Assembly (NCBI RefSeq): GCF_014197915.1
Contig: NZ_JACIGK010000016.1
Coordinates: 1 to 64,000, forward strand
Reading direction: 5' to 3'
From: Roseospira visakhapatnamensis
Lineage (GTDB): Bacteria > Pseudomonadota > Alphaproteobacteria > Rhodospirillales > Rhodospirillaceae
Length of the DNA: 64,000 nucleotides
Shown piece after piece: positions 9,140 through 16,763 of the stretch. The translations under genes were made by a program, and so were the position numbers. The number at the start of each line of letters is the position of its first letter. The first letter of the stretch is position 1. A model generated the notes under the pieces. That model was not told where the DNA came from, searched no databases, and saw nothing but the letters and a program-made list of their open reading frames with translations.

Positions 9140-9165
9140 AAAAAGGGCGCCCGTTGGGCGCCCTT
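9140..9165 (-). terminator. Intrinsic terminator, probably the ancestral tRNA-Gly terminator
   Basis: A perfect 10-bp stem (AAGGGCGCCC / GGGCGCCCTT, 3-nt loop) is followed on the minus strand by a run of five T. It lies just 3' of the left copy of the tRNA-Gly end, where the terminator of the tRNA gene would have been before the element integrated. It may also help to stop transcription from the Cmr operon on the other strand, although the + strand lacks a T tract. Confidence 0.75.
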
Positions 9166-9193
9166 CAAAGCGTTGATTTCGCTTTAGAAAACG

Positions 9194-9239
9194 GGAGCGG
9201 GCGATGAGATTCGAACTCACGACCCCAACCTTGGCAAGG
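9194..9239 (-). repeat. attL: Left attachment site (46-bp tRNA-Gly 3' end copy)
   Basis: These 46 bases are identical to 22441-22486. They correspond to tRNA-Gly from the anticodon to the 3' CC; the tRNA 5' half is absent here, and identity ends at 9240. This is the signature of site-specific integration into the 3' end of a tRNA gene by a tyrosine integrase, which lies 220 bases to the right. Confidence 0.95.
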
Positions 9240-9364
9240 CGTTCAGAGCGATACGCTTAGAACCGATCTGATACGACGGGAACCCATATCGCATTGCTAT
9301 TGGATAACTTTTTAAGCGGGGGTCTACGCCGACATTTCCCTGTACCCACCCGAATGCGCTCTCA

Positions 9365-9415
9365 TCTGCTTACAGTCTGCTTACATTGACCCGGAAATGG
9401 CGTAGTGTAAGCAGA
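9365..9415 (+). promoter_or_regulatory. Repeated 10-mers upstream of the integrase (candidate arm-type or operator sites)
   Basis: TCTGCTTACA occurs twice in direct orientation (9365-9374 and 9376-9385) and once inverted (TGTAAGCAGA, 9406-9415). Related CTGCTTACAC and ACGCTTACAC copies lie at the other end of the element (22341-22361). Position near both att sites fits integrase arm-binding sites; because they also lie 45-95 bases before the integrase start, flanking a TTGACC hexamer, they could double as an autoregulatory operator. Confidence 0.55.
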
Positions 9416-9459
9416 CGCGCCAGCGGGGATGGCCCGCCGGCCGGGGTGAGAGGCGGACA

Positions 9460-10686
9460 ATGGGTCGGCTGACCAAGCGGGCGGTGGACGCCCTGGAACC
9501 GCCGGAAAAGGGACAGGCCTTTCTGTGGGACGGCGAGTTGCGCGGCTTCGGCGTTCGGGTCATCGCGTCGGGCCTGAAGACCTTCGTCGTGCAATACCGC
9601 TCGGCGGAGGGGCGTAGCCGGCGCATGACGCTGGGCCGCTTCGGTCCGCTCACCGTTGACCAGGCGCGCGCTCGGGCGCGGGTGACGTTGGGCGCTGTGG
9701 CGGCTGGCGATGACCCGGCGGAAGACCGCCAGCGGCAGGGGCGTCCCGTGACGGTGGCCGAGGTCTGCGACTGGTATCTTGCCGAGGCCGAAGCGGGCCG
9801 CCTGCTCGGCCGAAGCCACCGGCCCATCAAGCCGTCCACCCTGGCAATGGACCGCAGCCGCATCGAGACGCACATCAAGCCGCTGCTCGGCAGGCGGGCC
9901 GTACGCACGCTGACGGTGGGCGACATCGAACGGATGCAGGCCGACATCGCCAGCGGTGCAACCGCGCGTCGGCGCGGGAGCGGACGCGGCGGCGCCACCA
10001 CCGGCGGGACCGGGGTGGCCGCGCGATCCGTCACCACGTTTCGCGCCCTGCTGGGGCACGCCCGGCGGCACGGCGTCATCAAGAGCAACCCGGCGACGGG
10101 AGCGCGGCGGTTCCCGGACAAACACCGCGACCGCCGCCTGTCCCTGGTCGAGATCGGGCGGTTGGGAGTGGCGCTCCGGGACGGGCGGCCGGCCGGCCTT
10201 CATCCAACCGGTCTCGCGATGGTGCGCGTCCTGCTGCTGACCGGGTTCCGCATCGGCGAGGCGCGGAGCCTGCAATGGGACTGGATCGATCACGAGCAGG
10301 GCTGCGTTCGTTTCCCGGACACCAAGAGCGGGCCGCAGGTGCGGGTCATCGGGCGCCGCGCCCTGGATCTGCTGACACCCCTTCCCGTTCCAGGCGGGTC
10401 GCCCTTCGTGTTTCCGGCCGATCAGGGCGACGGTCCGTTCACCGCCGCGCCGGACACGCTTCGGCGGCTGTGTGCCATGACCGGCCTGACCGACGTCACG
10501 CCGCATACCCTGCGCCACACCTTCGCCAGCGTGGCCGGCGACCTGGGGTTCTCGGAACTCACCATCGCCGCGCTGCTAGGACACGCCGCGCGCGGGGTCA
10601 CGCAGGGCTATGTGCACATCGACGCCGCGCAACGCCTCGCGGCCGACAGGGTGGCAGAGGACATCGCGAACAGGTTGGAGCCGTGA
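9460..10686 (+). CDS. int: Tyrosine recombinase integrase (P4-like)
   Basis: Catalyses integration and excision of the element at tRNA-Gly. The N-terminal ~85 residues match the DUF4102 arm-binding domain (LTKRAVDALEPPEKGQ; GFGVRV; LGRFGPLTVDQAR). A core-binding domain follows, then the catalytic domain with the full tyrosine-recombinase set visible: R264 (TGFRIGEARS), H349 and R352 (HTLRHTF), H375 (LLGH) and nucleophile Y384 (GYVH). 408 aa, normal for the family and apparently intact. The ATG at 9460 has GAGAGG seven bases upstream. An Arg/Gly-rich insertion (residues ~168-185) in the core-binding domain is slightly unusual. Confidence 0.95.
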   Translation: MGRLTKRAVDALEPPEKGQAFLWDGELRGFGVRVIASGLKTFVVQYRSAEGRSRRMTLGRFGPLTVDQARARARVTLGAVAAGDDPAEDRQRQGRPVTVAEVCDWYLAEAEAGRLLGRSHRPIKPSTLAMDRSRIETHIKPLLGRRAVRTLTVGDIERMQADIASGATARRRGSGRGGATTGGTGVAARSVTTFRALLGHARRHGVIKSNPATGARRFPDKHRDRRLSLVEIGRLGVALRDGRPAGLHPTGLAMVRVLLLTGFRIGEARSLQWDWIDHEQGCVRFPDTKSGPQVRVIGRRALDLLTPLPVPGGSPFVFPADQGDGPFTAAPDTLRRLCAMTGLTDVTPHTLRHTFASVAGDLGFSELTIAALLGHAARGVTQGYVHIDAAQRLAADRVAEDIANRLEP

Positions 10687-11196
10687 ACCCCTCCGTCCGA
10701 CCCTTGCCAGCAGGCCATCGGTCTCGGCCCGGTCAAGGACACGCCGCGCTTCGCGCGGGGACCTTCGGCCCTCCTTGACCGAGCCATCGCCCGATGGCGT
10801 TTCGGCTGGCAGGTCGGGACGGAGGGATGGTCGTGGGTCCGGTCGAACAGAGGGATAAACAAGATGGGATCATCTGGCATGGGGTCCGATGCCGGCCGGC
10901 GCTTGGTCGCTGGCAACCCCGTTCGTCATCGCAGATTTCACAATTCGAAAAGAAATTCTGGTTTGAATTCAGAAATATACTAGTGTAGGAGAGCGTAAAT
11001 GAGCGTAGTTGGAAACAGGGTTCGGACGAAGGCAAGATAAAAGAGAGCCTCCGATGTCGTCTATCCTGTCGTCTGCACATCGTTTTTTGGGAGGTTGGCG
11101 GTTGGATGTGGAGGCTATCCGAATTACATCGTTGATTCTATTCAGTCTTCGTGGAGGCTCGTAAGAGGCGGCGTGCTTCCCTTGTGACGGCATTTC
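10687..11196. other. Gene-poor, AT-richer stretch of the element with a possible small transcript
   Basis: No ordinary gene is recognised between the integrase and the convergent membrane-protein gene. The part from ~10,920 to 11,180 is clearly richer in A and T than its surroundings. It contains a -10-like TATACT (10976-10981), a strong SD (AGGAGAG) before a 13-codon ATG frame at 10999-11040, and a stem plus T6 at 11053-11089. A second tiny frame (39 codons from ATG 10864, with GAGGGA upstream) is basic and has no known relatives. Confidence 0.5.
11053..11089 (+). terminator. Terminator-like stem followed by T6
   Basis: CGATGT (11053-11058) pairs with ACATCG (11078-11083), followed directly by TTTTTT (11084-11089). 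The stem is only 6 bp with a 19-nt loop, so it is a modest terminator candidate. It would end a transcript of about 100 nt starting near 10988. Confidence 0.4.
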
Positions 11197-12423
11197 TTAC
11201 CCGCTTAGCGCCCCCGCCAAACAGGTTCCCATGTCGATCGGTGTCAGGACTGCAAAGGCCCAGATGGCCAGTACCAAGCCCGCGACCGCGATCCCGGCAA
11301 GGATTCCCAGAACCCAGCGGTGCCAGCTCAGTCGGTCCTCGACCTTCTCGTAAAGGTCGGCGAACTGCCGCCGGATGTCCGCATGCTCCTTGTTCATCCG
11401 CTCGGTCTGCCGCGACACGTCGTTGGCGATGGTTTCGAGCGTGAGCCACTGATTCCGCAATGCCACGAACAACAACACGGCAAAGATGACGACACCCACG
11501 AGCACGGCGAGGTTGCCCAGGGCGACCGCACCGCATCCCGTGGCGGGCTTCATCTGCGTGGCGGCAATGACCGTGGCGACAGGAATGCCCAGCATCTGCC
11601 CCTGGATGTCGGTCACCGTTTTGTGGATGCGGGCCACGGTGTCCGCCGCCTCCTTCTCCATCTGGCTCCGGATCCGGTCATACGAGAACGCGGCAGCGAA
11701 CAGCCGGTAACCGTCCCGCACCCGCGCCTCGAGGTCCTCAAGATGCGCCAGCAGGTGCCGAAACCGGGCCGGGGCCGGATGAGGCGCCATCATTTCCCGT
11801 GCCGACCGGGCTAGGATGGATAGCCGCTCGTCTCGGTGCAGATCGGACTGGAACAGCCCGAGCAGGGCTGTCAACGCATCGAGATCCAGCCCTTCGAGGT
11901 CACCTTGATGATAGTTCACCGGAACCCGAATCCGACCGCCGTCCAGGAACAGAAGACACTGGTCGTCCCGGTCCAGAAAAGCCGCCTCCGCCAGCACCCC
12001 GACCAACTCAAGAACCAGGCCGTACCGGGCGATCAGGGGCGGAGGATGGGCGTCGCTGGCCTCCGATCGGCCGGACACGATGAAATACCGGGGCGGTCGA
12101 CATATCCGCGCCTTGCGGGTGCGTAGCAGGTCGTCCAGGTCCCGGGCCAGCACTCCGAGTGCGAGGCGCGGTGACTTCATCGCCACGGGCACTACGTCGC
12201 CCACCCGTACGTTCGCGATCTCGTGTTCAAGGTGAATGTTGCTGTCCCGGGCTGCCTGATCATCCGACTCGATCCGGGCCAGCGTCGCTAGGATCGCCCC
12301 GGTCTCGACCGTCAGGTCGCCGGTGATCTCCGCCGCAGGGTCTGCCCGTTCGGCGTCCGTCGAAACGTGAAACGCCGTTTTTCGGTAGATCGCCAGCAGG
12401 TCGTCAAAGGTCAGCCGCTCCAT
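11197..12423 (-). CDS. Membrane protein with C-terminal TM-coiled coil-TM, partner of NdpA-like gene
   Basis: I do not recognise a family. The 408-aa product is soluble-looking for ~295 residues. It then has a strongly hydrophobic segment (~297-321, VLVGVVIFAVLLFVAL), a charged helical stretch likely to form a coiled coil (~325-368, rich in E, R, K and D), and a second membrane segment (~370-392, GILAGIAVAGLVLAIWAFAVL). The coil should lie on one side of the membrane between the two anchors. It overlaps the upstream NdpA-like gene by 20 bases, so the two are cotranscribed. A membrane protein paired with a DNA-associated protein inside a defence island suggests a sensor/effector immune cassette, but that is inference. 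Confidence 0.7.
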   Translation of the reverse strand: MERLTFDDLLAIYRKTAFHVSTDAERADPAAEITGDLTVETGAILATLARIESDDQAARDSNIHLEHEIANVRVGDVVPVAMKSPRLALGVLARDLDDLLRTRKARICRPPRYFIVSGRSEASDAHPPPLIARYGLVLELVGVLAEAAFLDRDDQCLLFLDGGRIRVPVNYHQGDLEGLDLDALTALLGLFQSDLHRDERLSILARSAREMMAPHPAPARFRHLLAHLEDLEARVRDGYRLFAAAFSYDRIRSQMEKEAADTVARIHKTVTDIQGQMLGIPVATVIAATQMKPATGCGAVALGNLAVLVGVVIFAVLLFVALRNQWLTLETIANDVSRQTERMNKEHADIRRQFADLYEKVEDRLSWHRWVLGILAGIAVAGLVLAIWAFAVLTPIDMGTCLAGALSG

Positions 12424-13444
12424 CGGTCTGGTCCCGGTCCGTCCCGACCTCGTCGCGCAACTGGTCGCGCAAGCCCTCGGGGATGTGGCGGATCGTCAGG
12501 GTGCCCGCCTCCGCATTGTAGTCGATCTCGCCTTCGTCGAGGGCACTCCGCTCGAACTCCAGAGACCACAGTTGGGTCTTGCCGCGATAGACGGTCAGCG
12601 ATCGCAACGACCGCCGATCAGGCACGAACGCGCCGGTGATGTTCAGCTCCAGATCGGTTAGGTACTCCAGCAGCGCCGCCGGGTCCGTGGGATGCAGTTC
12701 GTTCGCGAAGGCGTCAAGCGTCATCTCCTCGTGCCGCATCGCATAGCGGTCGCCGATCGCCTTGGCGCGCTGGAGCAGATCCGCGCGATCCTCCTGGTTC
12801 ATGCCCTGCGCAACCGCGAACCGCTTGACCACACCGACGACGTTGCGCGTGTCCTGCGCCGCCTGCACGGTGGTATCGCACCCCAGAAAGCGCTGGAAAT
12901 ACTCCGAGATGTCCCCTCGGCCCTTCAGGAAGTCGACATAGCGATTGCCGCCTGCTCGCCATTTGGTGATGTCCACCCGCCCGGCAAATCGGAAGCCGCC
13001 CAGGTCCAGGTAGTTGGTGCGGTTCAACCGGCCACCTGTCAGCCGCGCTCCCACCTTGTCGTTCACGATCGTGACGATCAGGGCCTCCGTCTCCACCTGG
13101 CGGAAATGGACGAAGATGACGTAGCCACCGGTCGCGGCCGTCCCCTTGGCGCGATCCACCAGCGTTGCCATCATTCGCGCGGTCAGGCCCCCGAAGTCTT
13201 CCGCCGCGCCGGCCATGTAATCTCGCAATTGGCGTTGCGTCGGGTACTGGTCCTCATCGACGGCAAACACGCCGTAGGCCTTGTTGGAGCGTTTCGCGTA
13301 TTCAGAGGTGAGTTCGTCCACCAGCCAAGCGACGGTGTCCGTGATGTCGTGTTCCGCGTTTACCGGCGCCGCGACAAAGTGCCCGCCTTCCTCCTTCCGC
13401 AACGCATGAATAGCGCAGTGATGGATCCGCGTTTCGCTCGGCAT
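12404..13444 (-). CDS. Nucleoid-associated NdpA/YejK-like protein
   Basis: Resembles the 37-kDa nucleoid-associated protein family (YejK/NdpA). The opening IHHCAIHALRKEEGG, followed by a mixed alpha/beta region with SNKAYGVFAVDEDQYP and the late NLDLELNITG-type segment, fits the family, as does the ~346-aa length. Chromosomal YejK binds the nucleoid and topoisomerase IV in gammaproteobacteria; what this island-borne paralogue does is unknown. The ATG at 13444 is preferred over the upstream frame because similarity starts there and GGGGAGAA lies upstream. It heads a two-gene minus-strand operon with the membrane protein. Confidence 0.75.
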   Translation of the reverse strand: MPSETRIHHCAIHALRKEEGGHFVAAPVNAEHDITDTVAWLVDELTSEYAKRSNKAYGVFAVDEDQYPTQRQLRDYMAGAAEDFGGLTARMMATLVDRAKGTAATGGYVIFVHFRQVETEALIVTIVNDKVGARLTGGRLNRTNYLDLGGFRFAGRVDITKWRAGGNRYVDFLKGRGDISEYFQRFLGCDTTVQAAQDTRNVVGVVKRFAVAQGMNQEDRADLLQRAKAIGDRYAMRHEEMTLDAFANELHPTDPAALLEYLTDLELNITGAFVPDRRSLRSLTVYRGKTQLWSLEFERSALDEGEIDYNAEAGTLTIRHIPEGLRDQLRDEVGTDRDQTDGAADL

Positions 13445-13869
13445 TCCGCCCCGTTCTCCCCAACGTGTGACGACATCGCGCGCCTTCTGTGCCCGCCGAG
13501 CACGACTCCGGCATGACAACTGAAGCGCTTACTCTTACTGCTGCGGCCCTTTTGGGCGCAAGCCAGAACAACGACGTTAGCATCCTTGGGTGTATGCTGC
13601 GGGCTCCCCTCTGTCCCGAAGGAGCGCGTCCCTGGAGGGCCTTGCTCTCAACCCCCTGAAAGACCAAAGAAAACGGGGAGGCGTCTGGCGGAGCCTCCGC
13701 AGCGGACATGAGGGTCGCGTCCGGCCTCGGCCCCTGAGGGGCGACCCGACCCGCAAACCTCATGGTTCGACAGGACCCCCGCAAATCGAAAACCCTGCCT
13801 TCAATTTTCAAGAACCAAGGCCGACAGGTTATCATTGCAATCCGAAACTCAGCTTTTTAATATGCAAGG
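13445..13869. other. Divergent intergenic region between NdpA-like gene and ATPase gene
   Basis: No gene is supported. The region must hold the promoters of both divergent units. A stem (GGAGGC...GCCTCC, 13677-13698) without a T tract is present. The right end, from ~13,800, is AT-rich and carries the strong promoter listed separately. Confidence 0.5.
13835..13863 (+). promoter_or_regulatory. Sigma-70-type promoter, probably giving a leaderless mRNA
   Basis: TTGCAA (13835-13840), a 17-base spacer and TAATAT (13858-13863). The expected start point, 6-8 bases after the -10, falls at 13869-13871, which is the ATG of the ATPase gene (13870). No usable ribosome-binding site fits between, so translation would be leaderless. 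Confidence 0.65.
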
Positions 13870-15042
13870 ATGATAGCGCGCCGAGTCTTCCGGACCATTC
13901 ACCAGGCCCTGACCCGCCAGGCCGCCGTTGCTTTGATCGGGCCGCGTCAGGTCGGCAAGACGACGCTGGCCCAGGACATTGCCGAAGGAACCGATGCCCT
14001 CTATCTCGATCTGGAATCGCGGGCGGACCGGGACAAACTCGCCGACCCGGCTTTGTTTCTCTCAGCCTACGAGGACCGGCTCGTCATCCTCGACGAGATC
14101 CACCGTGTCCCTGAGGTGTTCCAGGAACTGCGGGGCCTGATCGACACGGGCCGGCGGAAGGGCAAACGCACCGGACGGTTTCTCATCCTCGGATCGGCCT
14201 CCATGGACCTGCTGCGGCAATCCGGAGAGAGCCTCGCGGGTCGGATCGAATACGTCGCGTTGAACCCGTTCGATGTGCTGGAAGCCGCCCCCGATGGCGA
14301 CGCCCTGCGCCGGCTGTGGGTGCGGGGCGGTTTCCCGGACAGCTTTCTTGCCACCAGCGACGCCGACAGCTTCGCGTTCCGGCAGAATTTCGTCCGAACG
14401 TACCTTGAACGCGACGTGCCGCAGTTCGGCCGCCGCGTCCCGGCCGAGACCCTGGAGCGGCTCTGGACCATGCTGGCCCACAATCAGGGAGGGTTGCTCA
14501 ACGCTTCGCGACTGGCCTCTGGGCTGTCGATCACCGCGCCGACGGTGACCAGCTATATCGACCTCCTTGTGGACCTCCTTCTGGTCCGCCGTTTAACGCC
14601 CTTCCACGCCAACGTCGGCAAGCGCCTCACTAAATCGCCGAAGGTCTACGTCCGGGACAGCGGCCTGGTCCACGCCCTGCTGGGCCTTGAGGACTACAAC
14701 GACCTCGCCGGGCATCCGGTTGTGGGGCCGAGCTGGGAGGGCTTCGTCATCGAAACTCTTTTGGCGGTTGCCCCGCCCCGAACCCGGGCCAGCTTCTACC
14801 GCACCGCCGCCGGCGCGGAAATCGACCTGTTGCTGGAGATGCCCGGCAAGGGTGGCCTGTGGGCCATCGAGATCAAGCACGGGCTGTCGGCCAAGCCCAC
14901 CAAGGGCTTCCACAATGCGCGGGATGATCTGAACCCGGACTGCGCGTTCGTGGTGTCGGTCGGCGAAGAGCGATACCCCATCGCGCACGCTGTCGAGGCG
15001 ATCGGGCTGAGGGCCATGGCGGACCTGATCGCGGCGCAATAA
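13870..15042 (+). CDS. AAA_14 / DUF4143 ATPase
   Basis: P-loop ATPase of the AAA_14 family with the C-terminal DUF4143 domain. Walker A GPRQVGKTT near residue 24, Walker B LVILDEIH near 72-80, and the sensor-like LILGSASMDLL. The C-terminal half ends with the PD-(D/E)xK-type signature EIDLLLE (317 onward) and AIEIK (332-336), so nuclease activity is possible. 390 aa, the usual length. These ATPases are very common and mostly uncharacterised; many sit in mobile or defence regions. The neighbouring csb1 begins 186 bases downstream on the same strand, so it may or may not belong to the CRISPR operon. The start codon coincides with the predicted transcription start. Confidence 0.88.
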   Translation: MIARRVFRTIHQALTRQAAVALIGPRQVGKTTLAQDIAEGTDALYLDLESRADRDKLADPALFLSAYEDRLVILDEIHRVPEVFQELRGLIDTGRRKGKRTGRFLILGSASMDLLRQSGESLAGRIEYVALNPFDVLEAAPDGDALRRLWVRGGFPDSFLATSDADSFAFRQNFVRTYLERDVPQFGRRVPAETLERLWTMLAHNQGGLLNASRLASGLSITAPTVTSYIDLLVDLLLVRRLTPFHANVGKRLTKSPKVYVRDSGLVHALLGLEDYNDLAGHPVVGPSWEGFVIETLLAVAPPRTRASFYRTAAGAEIDLLLEMPGKGGLWAIEIKHGLSAKPTKGFHNARDDLNPDCAFVVSVGEERYPIAHAVEAIGLRAMADLIAAQ

Positions 15043-15227
15043 CGGCATCCGGCGTTGGTCGACGCTGTCCGAACCCCGCGCGGCCCAACGACACGCCTCG
15101 CGCTCATGCCCAAGACATCGCCCGTCAAGAGGCCTGGACTGGACGGAGGATGCAAGCTCGCTATACCCTCATTCCAGGACGTAGCGCATCCAATCGTGCA
15201 TCATTCGCGGCCTCGGAGTCCGGCATC

Positions 15228-16763
15228 ATGACCCTTGAAGAGCTGAAAGCGGCCGTCCGGACAGCGGCCGCCCTCCGTCTTGTCCAGACCCTCCAGCCCA
15301 TCGGCGGGGCGGGCGACAAGGTATTCCCGCCCACCTATGCTGGCGGCATCTACGCCACGGAGACGCGGCGGATCGACGGCGAGGCGATTCCCTGTGTCCT
15401 GTTGAACAGCGTCCAGAGCGAAGCCAACGGCCTGGAAGAAGCCCTTCAGGACGCCTTTCTGCCGGACTGGCGGGAATTGAAGGAGACCAGCGACGCGCCG
15501 GTGTGCGGTCTTCCGGTTATCGCGGTAAAAGTGAAAGGCTACGACTGGGTGACATCGCTCACCGCGCCCCACCGCATCCACGACGCCATCCTTCGCGACA
15601 GCATCGACGAGAACGAAACACCGTTTCGAGACACCGGCGTCGGACAGGCCATCGTCAAGGCGCGGGTCCATGACGCGACGGCCTTCTACAAGCACTGCCC
15701 GACCGCCTTGCTGTTCGGCACCTGGGATTCTACGGCGGGCGAAGGTCTCAACTCGGCCAAGATACCGCGCGCCGTTGTCTCCGAAATCATCGGCGTGAAC
15801 GTGGTCGCCGGTGTCCGCACCGCCAGCCGTGTCGATCCGCTGCGCATCCAGCGTATGGGCTTGACGTTCTATCAAAAAGGGCAATCGGGATGGACGTTTG
15901 ACGAAAGTGAAGCGGATCGGAAGTATAAGAAAGCGGGAAGCAAACAGGGTAAAACTGAGTGGACTTTGGATATTGATCAGGCTGAAAAGGACAAAAACGG
16001 AAAGCCGACGAAGTCCGAGGCCATCGTTGCGGGGGGAAAACCATCGGATATCAACCACGGCAACGTCACACCTGACATAGACCGCTTCAAAAAAGTCCGG
16101 AAGAACAAGCTTGATGTGTTGCCAGACATCCTGACGTCGAATCCGGTTCGGCTCAAATACGACGTTGAAGCTTGGGATGGGCACATGGAGAGTCGTTTGG
16201 ATATCAACAGCCAGACGGCACGTATTCGCGAAAATGTGCCTCGACCCGGTGGCGTCACCATGGACCATGCCCGGCACACCTGGACCCTATCGCTGACCCA
16301 ACTCCGGCGGCTCCGGTTCCCAGGGTTCCCGCCGCCGGAGGGTCAGAAAAAGGAGGACGTTCGCCCGCGACAGGACGAAGCCGCGCGCACCGTCCTCGCG
16401 GCGCTGGCCTTGTATGCACTGGCCCTGCGACAGGACGAGGGGTATTGGTTGCGGTCCCGCTGCGATCTGGTTCCTGAGAAAGGAAACGAAGCCAAACTGG
16501 AAATCGTCGGCGGCGCCGGCGGGGATATCCCCCTTGGAGCTGCCGCCAACGTGAAAGCCACCATGCTGGACCCGGCGCTGAAGGAGGCGGAAAGCCTGGG
16601 TGTCGAATGGACAAAGACCCTGCTTCGCCTGACCCCATCGCCTCAGTTGAGCCAATTAGTCAAGCTCAGCGACGCCCGGGTTTCCGGACAGGACGAGTCG
16701 GACACGGACGCACCCGAAGGCACGGACAACGGGGCGGATGGCGATGCTGGCGCTTCGGATTGA
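15228..16763 (+). CDS. csb1: Type I-G CRISPR protein Csb1 (Cas7)
   Basis: Backbone RAMP subunit of the type I-G (former I-U) Cascade, which coats the crRNA spacer. Typical features are the early LQPIGGAGDKVFPPTY followed by CVLLNSVQSEANGLEEAL, and RIHDAILRDS and GTWDSTAGEGLNSAKIPRAVVSEIIGVN (split), which are hallmarks of the GSU0053 family. 511 aa, on the long side. Residues ~219-285 are a Lys/Asp-rich segment with visibly lower GC than the rest, probably a lineage-specific insertion. The ATG at 15228 has GGAG at 15215-15218; similarity does not extend upstream. The 3' end overlaps csb2. Confidence 0.88.
   Translation: MTLEELKAAVRTAAALRLVQTLQPIGGAGDKVFPPTYAGGIYATETRRIDGEAIPCVLLNSVQSEANGLEEALQDAFLPDWRELKETSDAPVCGLPVIAVKVKGYDWVTSLTAPHRIHDAILRDSIDENETPFRDTGVGQAIVKARVHDATAFYKHCPTALLFGTWDSTAGEGLNSAKIPRAVVSEIIGVNVVAGVRTASRVDPLRIQRMGLTFYQKGQSGWTFDESEADRKYKKAGSKQGKTEWTLDIDQAEKDKNGKPTKSEAIVAGGKPSDINHGNVTPDIDRFKKVRKNKLDVLPDILTSNPVRLKYDVEAWDGHMESRLDINSQTARIRENVPRPGGVTMDHARHTWTLSLTQLRRLRFPGFPPPEGQKKEDVRPRQDEAARTVLAALALYALALRQDEGYWLRSRCDLVPEKGNEAKLEIVGGAGGDIPLGAAANVKATMLDPALKEAESLGVEWTKTLLRLTPSPQLSQLVKLSDARVSGQDESDTDAPEGTDNGADGDAGASD

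Noticed and set aside
9194-9268. A second tRNA-Gly gene at the left att site
   Set aside because: Only the 46 bases of the 3' part match. Beyond 9239 the sequence diverges and gives no acceptor or D arm, so it is an attachment site remnant.
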